Assembly (NCBI RefSeq): GCF_014205155.1
Contig: NZ_JACHMX010000001.1
Location: forward strand, 1,364,001 to 1,428,000
Reading direction: 5' to 3'
DNA length: 64,000 nt
Source: Amycolatopsis umgeniensis
GTDB taxonomy: Bacteria; Actinomycetota; Actinomycetes; Mycobacteriales; Pseudonocardiaceae
Shown here: piece by piece, positions 16,486-25,699 of the stretch
How the letters are laid out: each line of letters begins with the position of its first letter
Numbering within the stretch: position 1 is the stretch's first letter
Made by a program: the position numbers and the translations under genes
Notes under the pieces: generated by a model
Told to the model about the DNA's origin: nothing
Seen by the model: only the letters and a program-made list of their open reading frames with translations
The model's database searches: none

Positions 16486-17765
16486 CGTTCGCCGCCTGTC
16501 GTGTGCTGGACGTGGATCACGGCGATGTCGTCGTCGTGGCGGTTGTGGGTGATCTCCTCGATGAGGTCGTCCCAGGCGGCCGCGTCACCGAGCCGGTCGC
16601 CGTATGCGACGAACGCGCCGAGCAGCCGTTCGATACCCAGCGTGATATCCCTCGTGGGGCTCTCCACCAGGCCGTCGGTGTACAGCAGCAGATCGGTGCC
16701 CGGCGGGAAGCCGGTCCGCTCCTCGGTGAACACGGTACCGACGCCCAGCGGCGGTGAGAGCGCCTCGCCGACCTGGTCGATCCGGCCGTCCGGGCGTCTC
16801 AGCACGGCGGGCGGATGCCCTGCGTTGGCGTAGGTCAGCGAGTGGTCCTCGGGATCGTGGACCGCGTAGAAACAGGTGACGAATCCGGGTTCCGTCAGCT
16901 GGGAGACGCGGCGCAGCAGTTCCGACGGCCGCAGCTCCAGCAGGGCGTAGGCGCGGATGGCCGTCCGGGTCTGGCCCATCACGGTCGCCGCCGGGACACC
17001 GTGCCCGACGACGTCGCCGATGACGAACGCCGTGCGCCCGGAGGGCAGGCGGATGACGTCGAACCAGTCGCCGCCGACGTTGATCCCGGTGGCGGCGGGC
17101 AGGTAGCGGGTGATGATCCGCAGGCCGGGGATGTCGGGCACCTCCGGCAGCATGCTGCGGGCCAGTTCGGTGACGAGGGTGCGCTCCCGTTCGTACAGCC
17201 GGGCGTTGTCCAGCGCGATCGCGCTGTAGCCGGCGATGCCCTCGGCGAGGTACTCGTGCCTTGCGGTGAACCGGCCCGGTTCGGCGTGGCCGAAGAAGAA
17301 ACCGCCGAGGACCTTTCCGGTGGTCGGGCTCAGTACCGGCACCGCGAGATAGCTGCGGACCGGGAGATGCCCTTTCGGCATGCCGTTGTAGGGCGGGTTC
17401 TTGCCGAAACAGGGATCCGCGGTGATGTCGTCGCTACGGACGGTGCGGACGCCGTCGAAGGTGGGCGCGAAGATCTCGGTGTTGCGCGGCATGGGGAACT
17501 GGGAGAAGGCCTCGCGAGGGACACCGGACAGCGTGTACAGGGTGTAGGACTCGCCGAACTGGTCGACGAGGTTGTAGAAGAACGCGCCGAAGGCCGCCCC
17601 GGTCGCCTTCGTGGCGGAGTCCGTCGCGTCCTGCACGATCCGGTCGATGTCGAGTTGCGACGTCAGCCGGCGGCCGACCGAATGCAGCCCGTCGATCAGC
17701 GCGGCCTCGGCGCGCAGGCGCCCGACGAGCTCGACGAGCGGGGAGGCGTCAGCACCGGATTCCAT
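16482..17765 (-). CDS. GAF-PP2C (SpoIIE-type) serine phosphatase
   Basis: A 427-residue protein. Residues about 30-185 form a GAF domain ([44 protein letters not shown]), and residues about 205-425 a PP2C-like SpoIIE phosphatase. The metal-binding acidic positions are in [21 protein letters not shown] and HDDDIAVI. It should dephosphorylate the STAS antagonist in answer to a signal sensed by GAF. Its ATG overlaps the STAS stop by one base (TGATG) and its stop overlaps the HATPase start by 4, so the operon is fully coupled. Confidence 0.93.
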   Translation of the reverse strand: MESGADASPLVELVGRLRAEAALIDGLHSVGRRLTSQLDIDRIVQDATDSATKATGAAFGAFFYNLVDQFGESYTLYTLSGVPREAFSQFPMPRNTEIFAPTFDGVRTVRSDDITADPCFGKNPPYNGMPKGHLPVRSYLAVPVLSPTTGKVLGGFFFGHAEPGRFTARHEYLAEGIAGYSAIALDNARLYERERTLVTELARSMLPEVPDIPGLRIITRYLPAATGINVGGDWFDVIRLPSGRTAFVIGDVVGHGVPAATVMGQTRTAIRAYALLELRPSELLRRVSQLTEPGFVTCFYAVHDPEDHSLTYANAGHPPAVLRRPDGRIDQVGEALSPPLGVGTVFTEERTGFPPGTDLLLYTDGLVESPTRDITLGIERLLGAFVAYGDRLGDAAAWDDLIEEITHNRHDDDIAVIHVQHTTGGER

Positions 17766-18118
17766 CAGGCCTCCAGCGCCGCGGTCCTCGTCGGATACAC
17801 CGCCAGCTCATCGGTGAGGCGGGTGAGCTCCAAGGGCCGCAGCACGACCCTGCTGCCCGCCACGACGCGGACCTGGGTGGTCCCCGCGCACAGCCGCTCC
17901 GCCCGGACCAGCTCCGCCATTCCCGCCGACGCCAGGAACTCCACGGCCGTCAGATCGACGATCATCACCGCGGGACGCAGCCGGAAGGCGCGTTCGACCA
18001 TCAGCCGCAGCCTGGACGCGAGGGCGAGATCGAGCGCGCCGGTCACCTCGAGCACGGCCGTGTCGTCCGTGCCCTCCAGCGCGACTGCCCCGCTCTCCAC
18101 TCTCTCCGATTCCGTCAC
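17765..18118 (-). CDS. STAS-domain anti-sigma factor antagonist
   Basis: A 117-residue SpoIIAA/RsbV-like protein: [25 protein letters not shown], then [29 protein letters not shown], then [17 protein letters not shown]. The serine in FLASAGM is at the usual phosphorylation position. I prefer the GTG at 18118 (start VTESERVES) as it fits the family length; an ATG at 18154 would add 12 residues. First gene of the partner-switching operon, so its promoter should lie in the 424-base gap shared with narG. Confidence 0.88.
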   Translation of the reverse strand: MTESERVESGAVALEGTDDTAVLEVTGALDLALASRLRLMVERAFRLRPAVMIVDLTAVEFLASAGMAELVRAERLCAGTTQVRVVAGSRVVLRPLELTRLTDELAVYPTRTAALEA

Positions 18119-18542
18119 CGGTTCATTTTGCCGGGGGACGCGGCGGCCCGCCATCCAGGCGGGCTCGGCCGCGCCCGCCGGTATAGGTCGTTATACATAC
18201 TTTCGACCCTGTCCGACATCCGGTGATACTTGTTCCGCGTTTTCCGGTTTACCCGGCCCCGAATCCGCTCAGCACCATGGCATCCGGTTTCGGGAATTCG
18301 CATCGGAACACATTTCTATCGCCCGACAGAAGGGATTAATCGAGTTTCTCACGCCAATTACCCCGACATTACCAAACCCTTTACTTACTGGTCTTTTCGA
18401 GTGATCAACACCCATGATCACCTTCGCGGAAAGACAGTGGGCAGCCACTGCCGCTAGCATTGCGCTCGTTCCCCGGACAGACTCGGCACGTCCTGTTCGC
18501 GCTGTCTGCCTCATTCACGACTTTAGTCGGGAGGTCGCGAGC
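18119..18542. promoter_or_regulatory. Divergent intergenic region of the STAS operon and narG
   Basis: These 424 bases carry no gene I can support and are visibly AT-richer between about 18185 and 18400. A perfect inverted repeat GTGATCA-N7-TGATCAC occupies 18401-18421, 122 bases before the narG GTG. The end of the region has GGGAGG placed 8 bases before narG. The palindrome is a candidate site for a regulator answering to oxygen, nitrate or nitrogen; no regulator gene for it is adjacent. Confidence 0.55.
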
Positions 18543-21500
18543 GTGCGCTCGCCACGAAAAGCCAACGGAAACGGCTCCGAAAACCACCACAACGAAGGCG
18601 CGGCGACCACGGCCCTGCTCCGGCTCGGCCGTTATCTGACCCGGGCGGAGAGTTCGGCGGATCTGCGCTCCGTACACCTGACCGGTGGCCGGGAAGCCGA
18701 CGCTTTCTACCGTGATCGCTGGAGCCACGACAAGGTGGTCCCGTCGACGCACGGCGTGAACTGCACCGGTTCTTGCCGCTGGAACGTGTACGTCTCCGAC
18801 GGGATCATAACGTGGGAGAGCCAGGACCCGGATTATCCCTCCGTCGGTCCGGACAAACCGGAGTACGAACCGCGCGGTTGTCCTCGCGGCGCCTCTTTCT
18901 CGTGGTATTCCTATTCCCCGACAAGGGTACGTTTTCCGTACGCGCGAGGCGTACTGGTGGAAATGTACCGCGAGGCGCTGAAACAGCACGGAGACCCGGT
19001 CGTCGCTTGGGCGTCGGTGATGGACGACCCGATGAAGAGACTGTCCTATCACCGTGCCCGCGGAAAGGGCGGGCTCGTCCGGATCAGCTGGGACGAAGCC
19101 GCGGAAATCGCCGCCGCCGCGCATGTGCACGCCATTTCGCGCTACGGCCCGGACCGGGTCGCCGGCTTTTCGCCGATTCCGGCGATGTCCATGGTCTCGC
19201 ACGCGATCGGATCCCGGTTCATGGCGCTGATCGGCGCCCCGATGCTGTCCTTCTACGACTGGTACGCCGATCTGCCGGTGGCCTCGCCGCAGGTGTTCGG
19301 CGATCAGACCGACGTGCCGGAATCCGCGGACTGGTGGGACGCCGCGTATCTGATGATGTGGGGCTCGAACGTCCCGGTGACCAGGACACCGGACGCGCAC
19401 TGGATGGCGGAGGCGCGCTACCGCGGCCAGAAGGTCGTCGTGGTCTCCCCCGACTACGCCGACAACACCAAGTTCGCCGACGAGTGGCTGGCCCCGCACC
19501 CGGGTACCGACGCCGCACTGGCGATGGCCATGGGGCACGTCATCCTCACGGAGTTCTTCGCCGAACGGCAGGTTCCGTACTTCACCGACTACGTCCGCCG
19601 CTTCACCGACCTTCCCTTCCTGGTCACGCTGACCGAACGGGACGGCGCGTACGTACCGGCGAAGTTCCTCACCGCCGCGGATCTCGACGTCGAGACGGCG
19701 GAACCCCAGACAGCCGAACCACAGTGGAAGACCGTGCTGGTCGACGACCGCACCGGGGACCCGGTCGTGCCCAACGGTTCGGTCGGCCACCGCTGGAACG
19801 AACACGACCGGGGCAAATGGAACCTCGACCTCGGCGACGTCGTGCCGCGGTTGAGCCTGCTCGCCGATCCGGGCCATCAAGGTGTCGAGGTGCTGCTCCC
19901 GCGGTTCGACGCGGACGGCGTCCTGCGGCGCGGGGTGCCCGCCGTGGAGCAGGGCGGGCAGCTGGTCACCACGGTGTTCGACCTGCTGATGGCGCAGTAC
20001 GGCGTGCGACGCGGTGATCTTCCGGGCCGGTGGCCGTCCGGCTACGACGATCCGGCGGAACCGTGCACCCCGGCGTGGCAGCAGGAGATCACCTCGGTCC
20101 CGGCCGAGCGGGTCACCCGCATCGCCAGGGAATTCGCCGAGACCGCCGAGGCCTCCCGCGGCCGCTGCATGATCCTGATGGGCGCGGGCACCAACCACTG
20201 GTTCCACTCCGACACCATCTACCGCTCCTTCCTGGCGCTGCTGACGATGACAGGCTGCCAGGGCCGCAACGGCGGCGGCTGGGCGCATTACGTCGGCCAG
20301 GAGAAGGTGCGGCCGTTGACCGGGCACCAGACGCTGGCGGGCGCGATGGACTGGATGCGCCCCGCCCGGCAGATGATCGGGACGGCCTACTGGTACCTCC
20401 ACACCGGCCAATGGCGCTACGACGCGCTGCGCAACGACGAACTGACCTCCCCGCTGGCGTCCGGCAAACTCGCCGGGACCAGCGCCGCGGACACGCTGGC
20501 GCAGTCGGCGCGACTGGGCTGGATGCCCTCGTTCCCCACTTTCGACCGCAATCCGCTCGATCTGGTCGACGAGGCCGAGGAAGCCGGGCTCGACCCCGTC
20601 CGCCACGTCACCGAAAGGCTCCGCGAAGGCACGCTGGGGTTCGCCGCCGAGGATCCGGACGAGCCGAAGAACTGGCCCCGGGTGCTCACGGTGTGGCGGT
20701 CCAACCTGCTCGGCTCCTCCGCCAAAGGCCACGAGTACTTCCTGCGCCACCTGCTCGGCACCGACGCGAACCTGCGCGGCGAGGAAGCGCCGCCGGACGC
20801 GCGGCCGAAAACCGTGAAATGGCACGACATCGCCCCGGTCGGCAAGTTGGATCTCATGCTGGCAATCGATTACCGCATGACCAGCACCACCCTGTTCGCG
20901 GATGTCGTACTGCCCGCCGCGACCTGGTACGAGAAGCACGATCTCTCGTCGACGGACATGCATCCCTTCGTGCATTCCTTCAACGCCGCCGTCGATCCGC
21001 CGTGGCAGACCCGCACCGACTTCGAGGCGTTCCACACGATCGCGAAGCGGTTCAGCGAGCTCTCCGAACGGCATCTCGGGGTGCGCAAGGATCTCGTCGC
21101 CACCCCGATGACGCACGACACCCCGAGCGAAACGGCGCAACCCGGCGGGGTCGTCCGTGACTGGCGCGACGGCGACGTCGAGCCGATCCCTGGTGTCACC
21201 ATGCCCCGGCTGACCGTCGTCGAACGCGATTACCCCGCGGTGGCGGCGAAACTGGCCACACTCGGTCCGCTGCTGGAGAAACTGGGCGCCACCAGCAAGG
21301 GCCTGACCTACGACGTCGGCGAGGAAGTGAACTGGCTGCGCGCGAAGAACGGCGTCGCGACCACCGGGGCCGCTCAGGGCCAGGCGCTGATCGACACCGA
21401 CATCAAGGCGGCGGACGCCGTGCTCGCCCTGTCCGGCACCACCAACGGACGGCTGGCCACCCAGGGATTCCGCGATCTCGAGAAACGGGTCGGCACCGAA

Positions 21501-22247
21501 CTGGCGCATCTTTCCGCCGAACACGAAGGCAAGAAGATCACCTTCGCCGACACCCGGTCCCGCCCGGCGGCGGTGATCACCAGTCCGGAATGGTCCGGCA
21601 GCGAGAGCGGCGGACGGCGCTACTCGGCGTTCGTGATCAACGTCGAACACGGGAAACCGTGGCATACGCTCACCGGCCGTCAGCATTTCTTCCTCGACCA
21701 CGACTGGATGCACGAACTCGGCGAGGCGCTGCCGGTCTACCGGCCGCCGCTGGGTTCGCAGCACCTCACCGGCGGAACGGGGGACGCCGCGGAAGTGACC
21801 GTGCGCTATCTGACCCCGCACAGCAAATGGTCGATCCACTCGACGTACCAGGACAACCTGCACATGCTCACCCTGTCCCGCGGCGGGCAGGGGATCTGGA
21901 TGAGCCCCGCCGACGCCGAAGCCATCGGCGCGCGCGACAACGACTGGATCGAGGCGGTCAACCGCAACGGAGTCGTGGTGGCGCGCGCGATCGTCTCCCA
22001 CCGGATGCCGACGGGCACCGTTTTCCTTTACCACGCCCAGGACCGGGCGGTGAACGTGCCGCGCAGCGAGGCCACCGGCAAACGCGGCGGGACGCACAAC
22101 TCGCTGACCAGGCTGCTGCTCAAACCCACCCATCTCATCGGCGGCTACGCCCAGCTCTCCTTCGGTTTCAACTACCTGGGCCCCACCGGCAACCAGCGCG
22201 ACGAGGTCACCGTGATCCGCCGCCGTTCCCAGGAGGTGCGTTACTGA
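18543..22247 (+). CDS. narG: Respiratory nitrate reductase alpha subunit
   Basis: A 1234-residue molybdopterin (bis-MGD) catalytic subunit that reduces nitrate to nitrite at the cytoplasmic face of the membrane. The FS0 cluster ligands are His70, Cys74 and Cys78 (HGVNCTGSC) and Cys112 (RGCPRGASF), a His-plus-three-Cys set typical of NarG. Also seen: MMWGSNVPVTRTPDAH, NGGGWAHYVGQEKVRP and FNYLGPTGNQRDEV at the end. I chose the GTG at 18543, which follows GGAGG; the ATG at 18414 adds 43 residues of non-family sequence. First gene of narGHJI, overlapping narH by one base. Confidence 0.97.
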   Translation: MRSPRKANGNGSENHHNEGAATTALLRLGRYLTRAESSADLRSVHLTGGREADAFYRDRWSHDKVVPSTHGVNCTGSCRWNVYVSDGIITWESQDPDYPSVGPDKPEYEPRGCPRGASFSWYSYSPTRVRFPYARGVLVEMYREALKQHGDPVVAWASVMDDPMKRLSYHRARGKGGLVRISWDEAAEIAAAAHVHAISRYGPDRVAGFSPIPAMSMVSHAIGSRFMALIGAPMLSFYDWYADLPVASPQVFGDQTDVPESADWWDAAYLMMWGSNVPVTRTPDAHWMAEARYRGQKVVVVSPDYADNTKFADEWLAPHPGTDAALAMAMGHVILTEFFAERQVPYFTDYVRRFTDLPFLVTLTERDGAYVPAKFLTAADLDVETAEPQTAEPQWKTVLVDDRTGDPVVPNGSVGHRWNEHDRGKWNLDLGDVVPRLSLLADPGHQGVEVLLPRFDADGVLRRGVPAVEQGGQLVTTVFDLLMAQYGVRRGDLPGRWPSGYDDPAEPCTPAWQQEITSVPAERVTRIAREFAETAEASRGRCMILMGAGTNHWFHSDTIYRSFLALLTMTGCQGRNGGGWAHYVGQEKVRPLTGHQTLAGAMDWMRPARQMIGTAYWYLHTGQWRYDALRNDELTSPLASGKLAGTSAADTLAQSARLGWMPSFPTFDRNPLDLVDEAEEAGLDPVRHVTERLREGTLGFAAEDPDEPKNWPRVLTVWRSNLLGSSAKGHEYFLRHLLGTDANLRGEEAPPDARPKTVKWHDIAPVGKLDLMLAIDYRMTSTTLFADVVLPAATWYEKHDLSSTDMHPFVHSFNAAVDPPWQTRTDFEAFHTIAKRFSELSERHLGVRKDLVATPMTHDTPSETAQPGGVVRDWRDGDVEPIPGVTMPRLTVVERDYPAVAAKLATLGPLLEKLGATSKGLTYDVGEEVNWLRAKNGVATTGAAQGQALIDTDIKAADAVLALSGTTNGRLATQGFRDLEKRVGTELAHLSAEHEGKKITFADTRSRPAAVITSPEWSGSESGGRRYSAFVINVEHGKPWHTLTGRQHFFLDHDWMHELGEALPVYRPPLGSQHLTGGTGDAAEVTVRYLTPHSKWSIHSTYQDNLHMLTLSRGGQGIWMSPADAEAIGARDNDWIEAVNRNGVVVARAIVSHRMPTGTVFLYHAQDRAVNVPRSEATGKRGGTHNSLTRLLLKPTHLIGGYAQLSFGFNYLGPTGNQRDEVTVIRRRSQEVRY

Positions 22248-23812
22248 TGCGGGTCATGGCACAGCTGGCCATGGTGATGAACCTGGACAAGTGCATCGGC
22301 TGCCACACCTGTTCGGTGACCTGCAAGCAGGCCTGGACAAACCGGGCCGGCACCGAGTACGCGTGGTTCAACAACGTGGAAACCCGGCCGGGGCAAGGAT
22401 ATCCGCGTCGCTATGAGGATCAGGAGCGTTGGAAGGGCGGCTGGGAGCGGACGGCGAAAGGCCGGTTGCGACTGCGCGCGGGCGGACGGCTGAGCAAGCT
22501 CACGAAGCTCTTCGCCAACCCGGATCTGCCGGAGATCTCCGACTACTACGAGCCCTGGACCTACGACTACGCCACCCTGATCGAGGCGCCACTGGGCGAC
22601 GACGTGCCCACCGCCGCGCCGCGGTCGGCCATCACCGGCGAGCCCACCCAGCCCACCTGGGGGCCGAACTGGGACGACGACCTCGGCGGCTCCACCGAGC
22701 ACGGCGTCAAGGACCCGATCGCCGAGAAACTGCGCGACGAACTCGGCATCCGGATCAAGTTCGAGTTCGAGCAGAGCTTCATGTTCTACCTGCCGCGGAT
22801 CTGCGAGCACTGCCTCAATCCGTCCTGTGTGGCCAGTTGCCCTTCCGGCGCGATGTACAAACGCGAAGAGGACGGGATCGTGCTGGTCGACCAGGACCAG
22901 TGCCGCGGCTGGCGGATGTGCGTCACCGGCTGCCCGTACAAGAAGGTCTACTTCAACCACAAGACCGGCAAAGCCGAGAAGTGCACCTTCTGCTACCCGC
23001 GGGTGGAAGCCGGGCAGCCGACGGTGTGCGCGGAAACCTGCGTCGGGCGGCTGCGCTACATCGGCGTCCTGCTCTACGACGCCGACAAGGTCACCGAGGC
23101 CGCGTCCGTCGCCGACGAGCACGACCTCTACCCCGCGCAACTCGATCTGCTGCTCGATCCGCACGACCCCGCGGTGATCCGGGCCGCCGAGGCGGCGGGC
23201 ATCCCGCACGACTGGCTGACCGCGGCGCGGCGTTCGCCGGTGTACCAGCTGATCCACGACTACCGGCTGGCGCTGCCGCTGCATCCGGAGTACCGCACGA
23301 TGCCGATGGTCTGGTACGTCCCGCCCTTGTCACCGGTGGTCGACGCCGTCAGCGGCAGCGGTCACGACGGCGAACACCGCGACAACCTGTTCGGCGCCAT
23401 CGACGCCCTGCGCATCCCGATCGAGTACCTGGCCGAACTGTTCACCGCCGGGGACACCGAGCCGGTCCGGCGGTCGCTGCGGCGGCTGGCGGCGATGCGG
23501 TCCTACATGCGGGCGGTGAACCTCGGGCAGGAGACGGACGAAGACATCCCCGCTTCCGTCGGGCTCACCGGCGAGCAGATCTTCGGCATGCACCGGCTGC
23601 TCGCGTTGGCCAAGTACGACGAACGTTATGTCATCCCCACCGCGGGTGTCGGGCAGGCGCACGACCTGGAGGGTATCGCCACCCAGTGCAGTCTCGACGT
23701 CGACGGCGGCCCCGGCATGGGCGGCGGCGAGTCCACAGTGGACCTGGTCAGCTGGGACGACGGCGCCCGCCCGGACTCGCTGTTCCCGACTCTGCGGGGG
23801 CCGGGCCGGTGA
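22247..23812 (+). CDS. narH: Respiratory nitrate reductase beta (iron-sulfur) subunit
   Basis: A 521-residue electron-transfer subunit. The first cysteine set is Cys16-x2-Cys19-x2-Cys22-x3-Cys26 (CIGCHTCSVTCK). Further sets are CEHCLNPSCVASCP, CRGWRMCVTGCP (Trp replacing one Cys, the sign of the 3Fe-4S cluster) and CTFCYPRVEAGQPTVCAETC. It passes electrons from the NarI hemes to NarG. The start overlaps the narG stop (TGATG) and the stop overlaps the narJ start by 4 bases. Length is typical. Confidence 0.97.
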   Translation: MRVMAQLAMVMNLDKCIGCHTCSVTCKQAWTNRAGTEYAWFNNVETRPGQGYPRRYEDQERWKGGWERTAKGRLRLRAGGRLSKLTKLFANPDLPEISDYYEPWTYDYATLIEAPLGDDVPTAAPRSAITGEPTQPTWGPNWDDDLGGSTEHGVKDPIAEKLRDELGIRIKFEFEQSFMFYLPRICEHCLNPSCVASCPSGAMYKREEDGIVLVDQDQCRGWRMCVTGCPYKKVYFNHKTGKAEKCTFCYPRVEAGQPTVCAETCVGRLRYIGVLLYDADKVTEAASVADEHDLYPAQLDLLLDPHDPAVIRAAEAAGIPHDWLTAARRSPVYQLIHDYRLALPLHPEYRTMPMVWYVPPLSPVVDAVSGSGHDGEHRDNLFGAIDALRIPIEYLAELFTAGDTEPVRRSLRRLAAMRSYMRAVNLGQETDEDIPASVGLTGEQIFGMHRLLALAKYDERYVIPTAGVGQAHDLEGIATQCSLDVDGGPGMGGGESTVDLVSWDDGARPDSLFPTLRGPGR

Positions 23813-24426
23813 AACTCCTCCGCCCCCGGGCCACCGCTCCCCGCGATCACGCGGCGCTGCGCCAGATCGCCGGATGGTGCCTGCAATATCCCGACGAAGC
23901 CGTCCTCGGCAAACTCGGCCTGCTGCGCGCTTGCCTCGACGAGACCGGCGGCCCCGGTCACGACGAGCTCTCCCGCACCGTGGCCTATCTCGAACGAGGC
24001 GAACCCGGCGAGCTGGCCTCGCACTACATCGAGGTCTTCGACCGGAAACCCCGCCGGACACTGCATTTGAGCTGGTTCCTCGACGGTGACACCCGCCGTC
24101 GCGGGGAAACACTGGCCGCGGTGCGCCGGTTCTACCGCACGCACGGGTTCGCCCCCGCCGAGAACGAGCTCCCGGATTTCCTGCCCGTGATCCTGGAGTT
24201 CGCCGCCGCCGCGGAGCCGGAAGCGGCCGAGCAGGTGCTCGCCCGCTTCCATCCCGCGCTGGATCTCCTGCGGCGCAACCTGTCCACTATGGACACACCG
24301 TATCGCGACGCCGTCACCGCGGTGCTGGCCACGCTGCCCGCCGTCCCCGCACCACTCCCCGTGGAGCCCCAGGCCGAACTGGTCGGCCTCGATCCGTTCC
24401 CCACCGGCGCCGGAGGTGCCCGATGA
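23809..24426 (+). CDS. narJ: Nitrate reductase assembly chaperone NarJ
   Basis: A 205-residue all-helical chaperone. Typical features are ALRQIAGWCLQYPDEAVL near the N-terminus, LASHYIEVFDRKPRRTLHLSWFLDGDTRRRGE, FYRTHGFAPAENELPDFLPVILEFAA and the RNLSTMDTPYRDAV helix. NarJ is needed for molybdenum cofactor insertion into NarG and is not part of the final complex. GTG start overlapping the narH stop (GTGA); the stop overlaps narI by 4 bases. Confidence 0.95.
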   Translation: MKLLRPRATAPRDHAALRQIAGWCLQYPDEAVLGKLGLLRACLDETGGPGHDELSRTVAYLERGEPGELASHYIEVFDRKPRRTLHLSWFLDGDTRRRGETLAAVRRFYRTHGFAPAENELPDFLPVILEFAAAAEPEAAEQVLARFHPALDLLRRNLSTMDTPYRDAVTAVLATLPAVPAPLPVEPQAELVGLDPFPTGAGGAR

Positions 24427-25148
24427 GTTCCGGACTGGACCTGCTGCTGTGGGGCGCCGCGCCCTACGCGTCGATCGCGCTGCTGGTGTTCGGCACGATC
24501 TGGCGGTACCGCCACGACAAGTTCGGCTGGACGAGCCGCTCCAGCCAGCTCCACGAATCGCGGCTTCTGCGGGTGGCCAGCCCGGTGTTCCACATCGGAC
24601 TGCTGATGGTCATCGGCGGGCATGTGCTCGGACTGCTCGTGCCCAAGGGCGTCACCGAGTTCGCCGGGCTCGACGAACACGGCTATCACCTGATCTCGCT
24701 CGGGATGGGCAGTGTCGCCGGGCTGGTGGCGATCGGCGGGCTCGGTCTCCTGCTGTGGCGGCGGATCAGGGTGCCCGCCGTGCGCGGGGCCACGTCGGTC
24801 AGCGACAAGTTCATGTACGTGGTGCTCGTGCTGGTGATGCTCGCCGGGCTGGCGAACACGCTGGTCGACAACGGAGTCCGTGGCGGATACGACTACCGCG
24901 AGACGGTCGCGCCCTGGTTCCGCGGCATCCTGCTCCTCGATCCCCAGCCGGAACTGATGGCGTCGGCGCCGCTGGACTACCGGCTGCACACCGCGCTGGC
25001 CATGGTGTTGTTCGCGCTGTGGCCGTTTTCCCGCCTGGTGCACGCTTTCAGCGCGCCGGTGCGGTACCTGCTGCGTCCGTATGTGGTCTACCGGCGCCGC
25101 GCTCCCGGCGCGGTCGGTAACCGTGATCCCCGCCGTGGCTGGGAATGA
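24423..25148 (+). CDS. narI: Respiratory nitrate reductase gamma subunit (cytochrome b)
   Basis: A 241-residue membrane subunit with five helices, which oxidises menaquinol and carries two b-type hemes. Seen: TIWRYRHDKFGWTSRSSQLHESRLLRVASPVFHIGLLMVIGGHVLGLLVP (heme histidines in the second helix), FRGILLLDPQPELMASAPLDYRLHTALAMVLFALWPFSRLVHAFS with the second histidine group, and RPYVVYRRR at the end. It anchors NarGH to the membrane. It overlaps narJ and the following HPP gene by 4 bases each. Confidence 0.96.
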   Translation: MSSGLDLLLWGAAPYASIALLVFGTIWRYRHDKFGWTSRSSQLHESRLLRVASPVFHIGLLMVIGGHVLGLLVPKGVTEFAGLDEHGYHLISLGMGSVAGLVAIGGLGLLLWRRIRVPAVRGATSVSDKFMYVVLVLVMLAGLANTLVDNGVRGGYDYRETVAPWFRGILLLDPQPELMASAPLDYRLHTALAMVLFALWPFSRLVHAFSAPVRYLLRPYVVYRRRAPGAVGNRDPRRGWE

Positions 25149-25699
25149 CCCGGCTCCGCCGCACCGCCTACGTCGCGCTGAGCTCGTTCGGCTGCATCGT
25201 GTTCATCGGCCTCTGCGCGATCCTGTCCGGCGCGCCCTTGCTGTTCCCCTCGCTCGGGCCCACCGCGTTCCTGGTGTTCGCGAGCCCGGCGGCGCCGGGC
25301 GCGAGCCCTCGCAACACGGTGCTCGGGCATCTGGCCGGCGTACTCGCGGGGCTCACCGGGCTCGCCGTCACCGGGCTGCTCACCGCCGCCCCGGATCTGA
25401 CCCATCCTTCGTGGGCCAGGATCGGGGCGGCCGCGATCGCGCTGGGCCTCACCTGCGCCGCGATGGCCGCGCTGGAGATCCCGCATCCACCGGCCGGGGC
25501 GACCACGCTGATCATCGCGCTCGGCCTCCTGCACACCGCTCCGCAGATCGTCGCGGTCCTGGTGGGCGTGGCCCTCATCGCGCTGCTGGCCGTGCTGGTC
25601 AACAAGGTGTTCGGGGTGCCTTATCCCTGGTGGCGTTCTCCCGCTCCGGTCGACGCGCCACCGCGCCCACTCCATCCCGAATCGTCCGCAACGGGCTGA
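25145..25699 (+). CDS. HPP-family membrane protein, candidate nitrite transporter
   Basis: A 184-residue protein with about four to five hydrophobic helices and the family signatures SLGPTAFLVF, RNTVLGHLAGVLAG and the HPP motif in EIPHPPAGATTLIIALG. The ATG overlaps the narI stop by 4 bases, so it is the fifth gene of the nar operon. Some cyanobacterial and plant plastid HPP proteins move nitrite. No NarK-type transporter is seen here, so a role in nitrate import or nitrite export is a fair inference. Its last 101 bases overlap the 3' end of the convergent MFS gene. Confidence 0.87.
   Translation: MTRLRRTAYVALSSFGCIVFIGLCAILSGAPLLFPSLGPTAFLVFASPAAPGASPRNTVLGHLAGVLAGLTGLAVTGLLTAAPDLTHPSWARIGAAAIALGLTCAAMAALEIPHPPAGATTLIIALGLLHTAPQIVAVLVGVALIALLAVLVNKVFGVPYPWWRSPAPVDAPPRPLHPESSATG

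Noticed and set aside
18414..18542. An N-terminal extension of NarG from an ATG at 18414
   Set aside because: The 43 added residues do not look like NarG, while the GTG at 18543 has a good ribosome site and gives the normal length.
18405..22133. A 1242-codon open frame on the minus strand
   Set aside because: It is the exact antisense of narG. Its translation is Arg/Gly/Val-rich without any domain, the usual shadow frame of a high-GC gene.
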